This document shows positions 9,303-20,981 of a stretch of 64,000 nucleotides of DNA, in pieces (within the stretch, counting starts at the first letter, position 1; each line of letters begins with the position of its first letter). A model generated the notes under the pieces. It searched no databases. It saw nothing but the letters and a program-made list of their open reading frames with translations, and was not told the DNA's origin. Position numbers and translations under genes: made by a program. Source of the DNA: Mangifera indica. Taxonomy: Eukaryota; Streptophyta; Magnoliopsida; Sapindales; Anacardiaceae. Where the stretch lies: assembly GCF_011075055.1 (NCBI RefSeq), contig NC_058149.1, positions 14,576,449 through 14,640,448 on the forward strand, read 5' to 3'.

Positions 9303-12300
9303 ATGGCATCCATGTCTTCTTCTATGTCACCACCAATATACAATGGTGAGAATTATCACATATGGGCAGTAAAAATGAAGTCATTCTTGAGAGGTTTAGG
9401 ATTGTGGCAGTATGTTGAGGAGGAGAAACAACCTTCTCCTTTGGGGCCAAATCCAACTTTGAACCAAATCAAAATGCATGAAAAAGAGATGACCAAGAGT
9501 CCTAGAACCTTGTCTATGATCCATCAAGCAGCAACTGATGTTGTTTTCACAAAAATTGTTTCATGTGAAACAGCCAAAAAAGCTTGGGACAGGTTAAAGG
9601 AAGACTCCTTAGGAAATGAGAGGTCAAGACAAATGAATGTCTTGAACCTAAGGAGAGAGTTTGAAGTGCTGAAGATGAAGGAAGCTGAAACTATTAAAGA
9701 ATATGCTGACCGAGTGCTCAAAGTGGTGAATCAAATCAGGCTAATGGGAGAGACCCTTTCTAATCAAAGGGTTGTGGAAAAAATACTTGTCACTGTTCCA
9801 GAGAGATATAAAGCTAAGATCTCTTCACTGGAAGACTCCAAAGACTTCTCTGAACTCACCTTATCTGAGGTGTTGAATGCCTTGAAAGCTCAAGACCAAA
9901 GAAAGGCATTAAGGCAGGAAGATTCAACTGAGCAAGCCTTGAGTATGAGAGTTCAAGATAAAAACTAGACTGATTATGGCAGCAAGAAACAATTTTTTGG
10001 CAGAAGAGATGAAAAAAGAGATAAGAACAAGTCACAAAGTGATAAAAAAGGAAAGCTTATTTTGTGCCCTCATTGTAAAAGAAAAGGTCATTCTCCTAAC
10101 AATTGCTGGTTTAGGCCAAATGTAATATGCAGGCTGTGTAATCAGCAAGGACACATTGATAAAGTGTGTAGAAACAAGCCATCAAACCAAAGTCAGAATA
10201 CTCAGCAAGCTCAAATTGCTGCAAAACAAGAAGTCTCAAATGAAAATTTGTTTGTGGCTTCATGTCATGTTTTACAGAAGAATCAAGCACCTACAGCCTA
10301 GTTGATTGACAGTGGTTGTTCAAGCCATATGACACATGATGCTTCACTTTTCACCAATCTTGACTCTGCTTTCTACTCCAAAGTCAAAATAGGAAATGGA
10401 GATTTGCTGGAGGTCAAAGGCAAAGGATCAGTCCTAGTCAAGACACCAAAAGGTACCAAACTCATACATGATATACTTTATGTTCCAAATATAAGTCACA
10501 ATTTGCTGAGTGTTGGTCAAATGATGCAAAATGGATATTCTCTTAACTTTGAGAATAATACATGCTTTATATTTGATAAGAATGGTCTTGAGGTCATGTC
10601 AGTGGGTATGAAAGACAATAATTTTGCTATTAAATGGCCACTTCCAGAAGCTAATTTAGCAAACACAGTTGTTGATGAATCAAAATTGTGGCACAATAGA
10701 CTAGGACACTTCAAGCTTTGAAAAACATGCATGATGATGAACTAGTTCTGAATTTACCTGCCATAATTGACCCCAAAGAGTTGTGTGAAGTATGTCAATT
10801 TGGGAAGCAAGCTAGGCTGCCTTTTACAAAAAGCAGTTGGAGAGCAAATGAAAAACTTCAGCTGCTACATTCTGACTTGTGTGGTCCTATGGATACCTTA
10901 TCATTGAATGAAAGCAAATACATGCTAATCTTCATTGATGACCTAACTAGATATTGTTGGGGTTACTTTCTCAAGCTAAAAAGTGAAGTCCTAGACACTT
11001 TCAAAAGATTCAAATTGGAAGTGGAAAAACAATCAACAACCAAAATCAAAATTCTGAGAACTGATAATGGAGGTGAGTACACTTCTCATGCATTTGCTGA
11101 TTACTGTAGAAATGAAGGAATTATCCATCAACTTACCACTCCTTATGCCCCTCAACAAAATGGGGTTAGTGAAAGGAAGAATAGATCAATAATGGAAATG
11201 ACAAGATGCTTGTTATTTGGAAAAAGGCTACCAAAAAGGTTTTGGGCAGAAGCTGCCAATACAGCCATATATCTACTGAATATGCTACCTTCCAGAGCAT
11301 TAAATAATGCTACTCCTTTTGAAAAATGGCATGGAAGAAAAACATCAGTGGATCATCTAAAAACCTTTGGTTGTATCTGCTATGTCTTTGTTCCACAAGA
11401 GAAAAGATCAAAGCTGGATTCCAAGGCTGACATTGGAATTTTTATTGGCTATAGTTCTATCTCAAAAGGGTATAGAATATTCCTTCCTCAAACTTCAAGT
11501 GTTGTGGTTAGTAGAAATGTTAAATTTGATGAAGCAAAGTCTTGGAGTTGGGAAAATAATTTAGATGACCATTCTCAGTCCATAACTTCTTCAGAATCAG
11601 TTTCCAAGGCTGAAAGTTTGTTGCATGAAAGTAACAATGATGAGATAGTTTCTGCTTCAAGAATGAGGTCACTTGATGACATTTATAGGAGGTGTAATTT
11701 AGTTCTGAAAGAACCAGAGAACTTTGAAGAAGCATCCTCAAATAATGAATGGTTAAATGCCATGAATGAGGAATTGAATATGATCACAAAAAATGGAACC
11801 TGGAGCTTAGTGAAAAAACCTGCAGGCCACAAACCAATTGGAGTTAGATGGATTTTCAGAACAAAACTGAAACCTGATCGTTCAGTCAACAAACTCAAGG
11901 CGAGATTGGTGGTTAAAGGGTATATGCAGCAACCTGGGACTGATTTCTCTGAAACCTTTGCTCCTGTAGCAAGGTATGACACAATTAGGCTTTTAATAGC
12001 CTTATCAACTAAAGCAGGCTGGAAAATACATCATTTTGATGTCAAATCAGCCTTCTTGAATGGAATTCTGGATGAGGAAATTTATGTTCATCAACCTGAA
12101 GGCTTTGTAATTCCAAGAAAGGAAGAATGTGTTTATAGGTTACACAAGGCTCTTTATGGGCTTAAGCAAGCTCCTAGGGCTTGGTATAATAGAATACATG
12201 GTCACTTACTAAGCCTTGGATTTGTATGCAATCAAAGTGAACCTACCTTGTACATCAAGAGACAAAATGATGAAGTTAAACTCATTGTATCCTTGTATGT

Positions 12301-13258
12301 TGATGACTTATTGGTGACAGGAGGAGATGTTGCTCAATTGTTGGAATTCAAACTCAGCATGGAAAAGGAATTTGAGATGTCTGATCTTGGCCTGATGAAG
12401 TACTTTCTTGGCCTGGAAATTCTCCAACTTCCTGCTGGAATTTTCATTTCGCAAGAAAGATATGCCAAAGACTTATTGAGTAGGTTCCATATGACAAATT
12501 GCAAGTCAGCTTCCACTCCACTTGCTGTCAATATAAAGCCTATGAAAAATGATGGAGCTGAAAAAGTAGATGCCACTCAATATAGAAGATTAGTGGGATG
12601 TTTACTTTACTTGTGCTCTAGCAGACCTGATTTAATGTTTGCCACCTCTTTACTTTCCAGATTTATGCAAGAACCAAGCATCTTCCACTGGTCAATTGCC
12701 AAAAGAATTTTAAGGTATGTCAAAGGCACCTATGACTATGGCTTGTGGTTCTCTTGTCAACAAAAGGATGAGCTGATAGGGTTTTCAGATAGTGACTGGG
12801 CAGGATGCCAAGATGATTATAAAAGCACCTTTGGATATTGCTTCTGCTTTGGAGGAGCTATGTTTTGCTGGAATTCAAGAAAACAGGAGGTTGTTGCTCA
12901 ATCCACAGCTGAATCAAAGTATATAACTGCTGCTAATGCAGCAAACCAAGCTGTTTGGTTGAAGAAGCTGCTCACAGATTTGGACTGCCATTTCTCCAAG
13001 AGTGTTACTATTTATGTTGACAATAAATCAGCCATCTCAATAGCTAAGAATCCCATTCAACATGGAAGAACCAAGCATATAAGTGTAAAGTTTCATGCAA
13101 TCCGGGAGGCTGAAAAATTAGGAGAAATAACTTTAAAGCACTGCAACTCCACTGATCAAGTTGCTGATATTCTAACCAAGCCTCTTCCTAAATCTCAATT
13201 TGAAAAATTGAGACACTTGCTTGGTGTAACAACTTCGATTTCTAAGGAGGAGTGTTAG
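9303..13258 (+). pseudogene. Copia-1 gag-pol polyprotein, broken
   Basis: One polyprotein frame in pieces. Gag (UBN2-type, GENYHIWAVKM near the start) runs from 9303 to an in-frame TAG at 9966-9968. Two CCHC zinc knuckles follow at 10065-10180. A second in-frame TAG is at 10299-10301, just before the protease motif DSGCSSHMT. A frameshift near 10715-10721 lies in the integrase zinc region (LWHNRLGH). From 10718 an 846-codon frame carries the integrase DDE residues (SDLCGPM, TDNGGEY, NGVSERKN), reverse transcriptase with YVDD at 12296-12307, and RNase H (SDSDWAG, VDNKSAI). The element cannot make a full polyprotein without suppression, although its LTRs are almost identical. Confidence 0.93.
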
Positions 13259-13644
13259 CAAACTAGAATAGTGAAGTTGTAACTTGCTTACTGTTTTTTG
13301 GTTAAGCATTTTGTATTTGATTAAGTCACTTTAGTTGGAGTAAGTAAGATGTGTGGCTTACCTTAAACTAAGGAACTTTTGTATATAAAGCTTGGCTTGT
13401 ATATAAAGCATGGCTTGTTTGTACTTGTCTTCTTGTATAAGTATCCTTAATTAATGAAGCAAAAAAAAACTTCCGAAAATTTATCTTTCTTCAGCTCTCT
13501 TTCTTTCATCTTTAAGCTAAAACTTGCTCCCCTGTTTTTTTGAAGCTTGCTGTAACCTTGCTGCCCAGCTTTCTGGAAACTTGCTGAAATCTTGCATATT
13601 CAAAATTCAGTAAGGTATGTTTTCAGTCTGCTTCAAATCTAACA
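13253..13644 (+). repeat. Copia-1 3' LTR with doubled TATA region
   Basis: 392 bp. Identical in plan to the 5' LTR, but an 18-bp tandem duplication near 13381-13416 gives two GTATATAAAG boxes. The stop codon of the polyprotein (TAG) lies inside its first bases. Confidence 0.93.
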
Positions 13645-13789
13645 GCTACTCTAATAAATAATAAGTTTACTACTTTCATTTTGCAATAATATGCATTTAA
13701 TTTGATACGATCCTATTGCTTATCAAGTTTTTGATACAAATTTACAGGGACATGGCCAGTTTGAAGAAGATGATCTTTAATTAGTCAGG
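13645..13789. other. Spacer after Copia-1
   Basis: Short stretch starting with the TSD GCTAC. It continues the spacer broken at 8833 and matches about 28985-29140. Confidence 0.6.
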
Positions 13790-14270
13790 TAATTTGCCTA
13801 CTGGCAACCCCTTGGAGCAAACTCGACCCTTTTTTCGACACCGTCATGCAGCACCTCTAGCGTCTTTTGTGGTAAGTTTCTGAAAGTAGCTACTTGATCT
13901 GCACCATTTGTGCGACTAAAAGCTAGACACACCGTCGACCCTGAAAGCACATAGATAACCCCGTTGATATGAAGCTCCGCCTCAACATCATCGCCAAAGA
14001 AGAAACTCACAGCAAGCACAGAAATACTTTAGTCACCACTGAAATCGTAGCACATATCAACCCAAAACCCGAAAGACGTGTATGCATCCGGTGGCAGGTG
14101 TGTGATGATGTTTCCGGATTGTGAGAGGCCACCATTATTGCCTAACAGTGAAAAGACCTGTGGTGCTGGTTGTCTAAGTCAAGAGAAAGGAAAGTAACCT
14201 GGTTCATATTCACCATGTAACCACCAAGTCTGGAGAAGTCCTAAACAGCCAAAACCAAAAGGTTCACAAA
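13790..14270 (-). pseudogene. Aspartyl protease remnant (AED1-like)
   Basis: On the minus strand this encodes the C-terminal strands (AVSFFFGDDVEAEL, GVIYVLSGSTVCLAFS, then EVLHDGV and RVEFAPRGCQ at the end). Further upstream on the same strand it holds the broken PPDAY-type flap and the strand before it, about 14080-14230. No exon 1 or 2, and no intact catalytic Asp. It is the unit-2 sister of 2563-3430 and 29140-29580. Confidence 0.8.
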
Positions 14271-14810
14271 ATCGGACGCCATATATATAAGCAATGAAAG
14301 TAACAATTCACAAATGTATGTCTCTCATTTTACACATAAACATATATATACAAACAGCACCGGGTAGACATATAATTGCATCACGTATATAGAGGCTTTT
14401 CAATATATGATTTGATTTCTTTGAAGAAACTTTGTGCTTAAATTCACAAATGACACTGCTCACAGATATATAGCTAATGAAAAAGACTAGAAACTAAAAT
14501 GTTTATGTAATGTTATGCAGAAAAAATTCCTTTATGAACTAACTTTCCGATTAGACTCTTCGCATCGTCTAGCGAACAAGCATCATTCTACCTGTGACAT
14601 GCAGGGTAAGCCTTGAGTAGTATGTTTTTTCTTCTAGAGACTATAAATTGAATAATAGAGAGTCAAATCTATTATTATATTATATTTGAGACCATAATGA
14701 CACTTATCACACAAATAAAGGTAATAATTAACTTACTAACTCTCACTACTATAAATGCATGTTGGCGTTTGTTTATGGTAACTCTTTTATGCTGAGGATC
14801 ACTAAAGTAA
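14271..14810. other. Spacer, no gene
   Basis: AT-rich unit sequence matching about 29620-30320. No exon recognised. Confidence 0.5.
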
Positions 14811-15200
14811 AGAAACGATATGCAGTGGCCGATAATTTCATCATTTTTTTTAGTACAAGATAAGGGTCATGCCGGGGCCAACATCGATTCCAGCTGAAAT
14901 AAACTTGACGCTTAGTGTTTACACCGGGCTTGCTTTACCATGTATGGTGCTTACATGGGGCTTGCTCTACAACTTGAGGCCTAAGTGCGTACACAGGGCT
15001 TGCTTTACAATGTGTAGCACGTCTTTCTCTTGATTCTTGAAGGCCCTTGAAATGGCATATTCCAAGGTTTCAAACTTGAAGATACTTGAAGCATACTCAT
15101 AGATCCAGAATCTTATATTTCTTCTTCGCTGGGACTGGGACCAATTAATTCATTTCAAATACTCATTCTAGTTCAAGTTGAACTCATTTTCAGAAACAAA
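14811..15200. repeat. Unit spacer copy 2 with short tandem repeat
   Basis: Homologous to 7063-7510 and 30320-30750. The internal GTGTTTACAC...TTGCTTTACCATGTA array spans about 14915-15020 with about three units. Confidence 0.75.
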
Positions 15201-15539
15201 TCAAAACTCTACATTATATTAGATAAAATAAGAGCGATCTTCAGTTGTGAACACTCTGCCAACTAAAATTTGTACATAAAATTTATATTAAGAGTATATG
15301 TGCTGCAAAATTAGAGAGAACAGATTGTCTAATCTACAATTTGTAACCTTTTTAATTTATAGTGGAATTTTCTTGTCTTAAACCATAATTCCTTGTTTGG
15401 AGTATTTGTGTTCTTTGTTATTTGGTTTAGTTTGGTTCCTTTAACACCGTATGGTAAATCATCCAACAGTAACCATCAAATTTAGAATGATGTGTTTATG
15501 AGGTGTCCCTTACACTTACTATTTTTTTGGATGGCAATC

Positions 15540-15931
15540 CATATCTTATCTCAATGGAGCTAATGGTGTTAAAAAGTTATCTGCACATTGTCTCAATGGA
15601 GCCAATGCTCCACCCTGCTGCTTATGTAAAGCAACCACAGAAAACAATCGTAATTCACCAAATTATTGACGTGATTTTTCCGAATAAAGATAAAATAGAT
15701 TTGTGGTCAGTAGTGACTAAATGAATACATCTAAATCACTAAATCATTACTTTTAAATGACTATCCCTGTCTTGTCTCAATGGTGCCAATGGTGAAAAAC
15801 AGTTCTCAGCGCATTCCAAACTCAAGTAAAGCGAGACTAACTTGCACTTCACGCGCTTAGGCCTTCCATCTGCTTATATAAAGCAACCCAGAAAACAAAG
15901 TTTGAGCGTACTAGTAAGCTTCTTGCCCTCC
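15540..15931 (+). promoter_or_regulatory. Promoter region of protease copy D, internally duplicated
   Basis: A TATA box TATATAAA at 15875-15882 lies 50 bases before the ATG at 15932. About 250 bases upstream, near 15620-15650, a diverged copy of the same core (CTGCTTATGTAAAGCAACC) is seen. The same double arrangement precedes the intact gene at 36343. Confidence 0.6.
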
Positions 15932-16349
15932 ATGTATCTCAGGTTTCTCCTCCAAGCTTTCTTTCTTTTTTTATGTCTTCCATGTTCTGTAAAGTACAGT
16001 AATGCTGAACAAGCTGAACCACAACGCTCTGATAGTCACATTGTTAAAGTCACTTCTTTTTTGCCTCCGACTGTTTGCAACCGGAATTCCACCAAAGGTT
16101 ATGCACACAATTTTGATTTTTCATAGTTCTTGCAATTATCATTGAGCACCTGATTGAATATTATGTCTTGCTTTTTCAGTTCCAAGCGAAGCATCTCTGG
16201 AGGTTGTAAGCAGATATGGTCCATGCTCCTACATTAATAAGGGCAAAGTAAAAACTCCGAATTACTTGGAAATTCTGCACAATGACCACGCCCGAGCCAA
16301 ATACATTCAATCCAGACTCTTCAAGCTCAAACACTCTGGCAGTGATGAT

Positions 16350-16647
16350 TGACAGTAGAAAATTGATATAGATAAGAGAAAGAAAAAATATGTTTAGAAG
16401 AGAACTTTCTTTCTGAAATATTTCATTCATATCATTCTACAAACTAAAGCCATATATATAGGCTGTTTGTACAAAAAGTAACTTTAGCAAATCTTATCAA
16501 ACGTGAGACAAGAATTGCTTAATCTTAGGACAGCCACACATATATTTTCTAGAGACTTCCAACCCACCTAATCTTTAATATAATAATATAAAAAAATAAA
16601 CATATAGCAGCCAAAAAGTATCTAGAAAAATCTTAAATAACTTAACA
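16350..16647 (-). repeat. Copia-2 3' LTR
   Basis: 298 bp, TGACAG...TTAACA as read on the + strand. The polyprotein stop codon overlaps its edge. Confidence 0.94.
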
Positions 16648-19600
16648 CTCCTCCTTAAGATTTTTCTTGAATACTCCAAGCATTTTCCTTTGTTCTTCAT
16701 ATTTCCCTTTTTGCAAACCCTTGGTTAAAATATCAGCAATCTGTTCATTTGAGTTGCAATGCAGCAGCTTGATCTCCTGACTTGACTCAGCTTCCCTTAT
16801 AGCATGAAACTTCACTTTTATGTGTTTTGATCTTCCATGAAACACTGGATTCTTGGCCATTGAAATTGCAGATTTGTTGTCAACCCATATAACTGTTGCA
16901 TCAGTTTGTTTCATGCTGAGATCCTCCATCAGATTTCTTAACCAAATGGCTTGATTTGCAGCACCTGCAGCTGCAATATACTCTGCTTCAGCAGAGGATT
17001 GGGCCACTACCTCCTGTTTCTTAGAGCTCCATGAGAAAACACCAGAACCTAAATTAAATGCATATCCTGAGGTACTCTTTGAATCATCCAAGCTTCCAGC
17101 CCAATCACTATCAGAGAACCCTTGCAGCAATCCTTTTTCAACTGATTTATACTCAATACCATAATCCAAAGTCCCTTTAACATATCTAAGGACTCTTTTA
17201 GCAGCTACCATGTGCTTCTCCCTTGGCTCTTGCATGAATCTTGATAAAAGACTAACTGAATACATCAAATCAGGCCTGGTGATGGTCAAATACAAAAGAC
17301 TTCCCACCAACCTTCTGTAGCATGTAGGATCAGCCAATTCACCATCATCTTCTTTGGTTAATTTCTCATTTGCAACTAAAGGAGTAGATACCACCCTACA
17401 ATTCTCCATCTTGAACTTCTTTAACAACTCAATAGCATACTTTTGTTGAAAAATGAAAATTCCACTTGACTTTTGTAGAATTTCCATTCCAAGAAAGTAG
17501 TGCATTTCACCCAAATCTGACATTTCAAAATTGATTTCCATTTCAGCCTTGAACTTCTTCATTTGCACTTCACTACTTCCAGTTACTAGTAGATCATCAA
17601 CATATAAAGACACAATTAACATGTTTCCATATTTATCTTCTCTAATATAAAGAGTGGCCTCAAAGTTACTCCTCCTAAATCCTGAACTTGTTAAGTACTT
17701 GTCCACCTTGCTGTACCAGGCTCTTGGAGCCTGCTTCAAGCCATAGAGAGCTTTGTTAAGCTTATAAACATGTTCTTCTTTCCCTTTAACTTCAAACCCC
17801 TGTGGCTGATCAACATAAATTTCTTCTTCAAGCTCTCCATTAAGGAAAGCAGATTTGACATCAAGGTGAAACAATCTTCATTTGTTTTGAGCAGCAAGAG
17901 CAATTAATAATCTTATAGTGTCATGTCTCACAACCGGTGCAAATGTGTCACCAAAGTCCACACCATATTGTTGTGCATAACCCTTAACAACAAGCCTAGC
18001 TTTTAACTTGTTCAAAGACCCATCAGGATTAACTTTTGCCCTATACACCCATTTTACTCCTAAAACATTGCTTCCATGAGGTCTTTTCACTAATTCCCAA
18101 GTTTTAATTTTTTGAATCATATGCATTTCCTCCTCTATAGCTTGAACCCACCCTTTATACCTTGCTGCATCCTCATAACTTAAAGGTTCAACCAGTGCCA
18201 CATTACATTTTTCATAAATTTCTGCAAGTGACTTTGTTTTACCTTTTATAGAGTTATCTGGATCATCAGGTTCAACTTGTGAACTTGCTTCAACCATTTC
18301 TTCTTGATTTGCTGCAAGAACATTACTTTGATTTTCTTCTTTACCCTGTTGAACTTTATTTTCTTCCCAATTCCAAAATGAATCCTCATCCACAAGTACA
18401 TCCCTGCTAATTACTATCTTCTTATCTTTCACATTATAGACCCTATACCCTTTGGATTTTGCTGCATAACCCATGAAAATACCAACCTGTGACTTGACAT
18501 CTAGCTTGCTTCTCTTTTCAACTGGAATGTGCACATAACAACAAGCTCCAAATACCTTCATATGCTTTACAGATGGCTTTACCCCACTCCATGCTTCAAT
18601 TGGGGTTGCATTCTTTACGGCAGTAGTTGGCAGCCTATTTTGTAAATAAACTGCAGTATAGGCAGCCTCAGCCCAGAATTCATTGGGTAACTTCTTCTCA
18701 GCCAATAGACACCTCACCATTTCCACTATACTTCTATTTTTTCTTTCAACAACCCCATTTTGCTCAGGGGTATAAGCTGTAGTCAATTGGTGCATTATTC
18801 CTTCAGCTTCACAAAAATCATTGAACTCCTTTGAATTAAATTCCATTCCATTATCAGATCGTACAGCCTTCAGCTTGCATCCAGATTTAACTTCCACCAT
18901 CTTCTTGAATTTTTTAAAAACTTCCAGAAGTTGAGACTTGAATCTTATGAAATAGATCCAAGTCATCCTAGTTAAGTCATCAATAAAAAGGACAAAGTAC
19001 TTGTTTTTGTTCAAGGACTCTGTCTTCATAGGGCCACACAAATCCGTATGTATTAATTCAAGTTTCTCTTTTGCTCTCCAAGTTGCAGTATGTGGAAAAG
19101 GCAGCCTATGTTGCTTTCCCATTTGACATGAGGCACAAACACCATTAGGTTTCACTATTTCAGGTAAACCATGCACCATACTATTTTTCTGCAGTAAGTT
19201 TAATGAATCATAGCTGCCATGACCAAACCTTTTATGCCATAGTTTTGAATCAATCACTCTAGCAAGATTTGCCCTTTCTTTAACACAACTCCAATTTAAT
19301 GGAAAACTTTTATCCACCATAGGCAACTCAGCAACAAGATTATTTTTAACATCATAAATAAAACAACAGTTCTCTTTAAAAAACAAGGAATATCCATTTT
19401 GCATCATTTGAGCTACACTAAGCAAATTTTGAGCTAAACAAGGTATATAAAGCACATTGTGAATGTATTTGATACCTTGATTAGTTTGGACAGGTATGGA
19501 ACCCTTCCCTTGAGCTTGAACTACTACACCATTACCAAGCTTCACTTTGGTGTTGACAGATCTATCCAGTTTATAGAAAATGGTTTCATCTTTCGTCATG

Positions 19601-20637
19601 TGGCTTGTACAACCACTATCAACATACCAAGTGTGCTTTCCTGCTGCTTTAAAGTTTTGAGTGGCCATGAACAAGCTTCCTTTGGTCTCTTGATCTTCTT
19701 CTTTTATGTAATTTGCTTGTTGAGCTTTCTTTTCTTGATCTTGTTTTTGCTTCAGCCTGCAGCTTTTTTCAACATGACCAAGTTTCTTGCAATATTTGCA
19801 TTGAATTTGAGGCTTTCCCTTAAACCAACAATCTTTTTCTAGATGATTGGTTCTATGACAAGAATTGCAAGGAGGGAATTTGCCTTTATTTTCTGAATTC
19901 TTTGAACCTGCCACTATTTTTCCTTTGTCTAGTTTGACTCCAACAACCTTCTTGCCATCCTTTTTAGCTTGATTTCCCTTGTGCATTGCTTGCAAAGCAC
20001 CTTCAGTGACTTTCTCTTCCCTCATAAGTGATCTTTGCTCATGTACCTGCAGTTTACTTAATAATTCAACCACAGTCAGAGTTTTAAGATCACAAGACTC
20101 CTCTATTGCAGTAATTTTTACTTCAAATTTTGCTGGAAGACTGATCAATATCTTCTCTACAATCCTTTTATCTGTTATTTCTTCTCCAAGTAGCCTGATC
20201 TTATTGACTAGATCAAGTAACTTAGAAGAGTAGTCCTCTACAGTTTCCCCATCCTTCATTCTTAGCAGTTCAAACTCCCTCTTTAAACTCAGGAGCTTGA
20301 TTGATCTAACTCTTTCACTGCCTTCAAATTCATCTCTTAACTTTTCCCATACTTCCTTTGGAGATTCACAAGTCATAATTCTTGTGAATATAACTTCCGA
20401 CAGAGCTGAATGAAGACAGGTCAAAGCTCTTGGCTTTTTAGCTTTTTGCTCTTCATGAACCTTGATCTGTGATAGAGTTGGATCAGGTCCCAAGGGTGCT
20501 GGATCTGGTCCATCCTCTATTGCCTCCCACGGATTCAAAGCTTGAAGATAAGACTTCATCTTTATAACCCATATATGGTAATTCTCCCCTGCAAACTGAG
20601 GAGGTCCAGTTCCAAGAAAGTTGCTGCTGCTTGACAT
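16642..20637 (-). pseudogene. Copia-2 gag-pol, one in-frame stop
   Basis: From the ATG at 20637 a 919-codon frame runs through gag (GENYHIWVIKM), two zinc knuckles (CNSCHRTNHLEKDC and CKYCKKLGHVEKSC), protease DSGCTSHMT, and integrase (HRFGH zinc region, TDLCGPM, SDNGMEF, NGVVERKN), into the start of reverse transcriptase. A single TGA at 17878-17880 stops it. The same frame continues as 410 codons with YVDD, RNase H SDSDWAG, AEAEY and VDNKSAI, ending LKEEC. The stop replaces the tryptophan found at this place in Copia-1. No frameshift and no other stop is seen, so the element is one codon away from an intact reading frame. Confidence 0.94.
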
Positions 20638-20683
20638 CTTTCGTCTTCCACAGATCCCTCAAGAATACAGCTCTGATACCAAT

Positions 20684-20981
20684 TGACAGTAGAAAATTGA
20701 TATAGATAAGAGAAAAAAAAAATATGTTTAGAAGAGAACTTTCTTTCTGAAATATTTCATTCATATCATTCTACAAACTAAAGCCATATATATAGGCTGT
20801 TTGTACAAAAAGTAACTTTAGCAAATCTTATCAAACGTGAGACAAGAATTACTTAATCTTAGGACAGCCACACATATATTTTCTAGAGACTTCCAACCCA
20901 CCTAATCTTTAATATAATAATATAAAAAAATAAACATATAGCAGCCAAAAAGTATCTAGAAAAATCTTAAATAACTTAACA
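20684..20981 (-). repeat. Copia-2 5' LTR
   Basis: 298 bp, the same as the other LTR except for about two G/A differences. Confidence 0.94.

Larger units (their letters stand above)
8834..13644 (+). mobile_element. Copia-1, full-length Ty1/copia retrotransposon
   Basis: 4811 bp, + orientation. LTRs at 8834-9207 and 13253-13644, TSD GCTAC at 8829-8833 and 13645-13649, a tRNA-Met primer binding site TGGTATCAAAGC at 9208, and a purine tract AAGGAGGAG just before the 3' LTR. Domain order gag, protease, integrase, reverse transcriptase, RNase H is that of copia. The insertion sits in unit spacer; the empty site is visible at about 28985 (GATTGGGTACTCT). Its gag resembles that of Copia-4 (GLWQYVEEEK), so these two form one lineage. 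Confidence 0.95.
16350..20981 (-). mobile_element. Copia-2, full-length and very young Ty1/copia element
   Basis: 4632 bp in minus orientation. LTRs at 16350-16647 and 20684-20981 (298 bp each) differ at about two positions. TSD ATGAT at 16345-16349 and 20982-20986. The primer binding site TGGTATCAGAGC (tRNA-Met) abuts the 5' LTR on the minus strand, and an AAGGAGGAG purine tract abuts the 3' LTR. It interrupts exon 2 of protease copy D; the empty site is seen in the intact copy (GGCAGTGATGATGACC, about 36750). Gag and RT resemble Copia-3. Confidence 0.96.

Noticed and set aside
17878..17880. TGA in Copia-2 as a selenocysteine or designed recoding site
   Set aside because: Plants lack selenocysteine insertion, and no stem-loop or CARYYA-type read-through context is evident; mutation is simpler. 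The coincidence with Copia-3 is kept as a finding.
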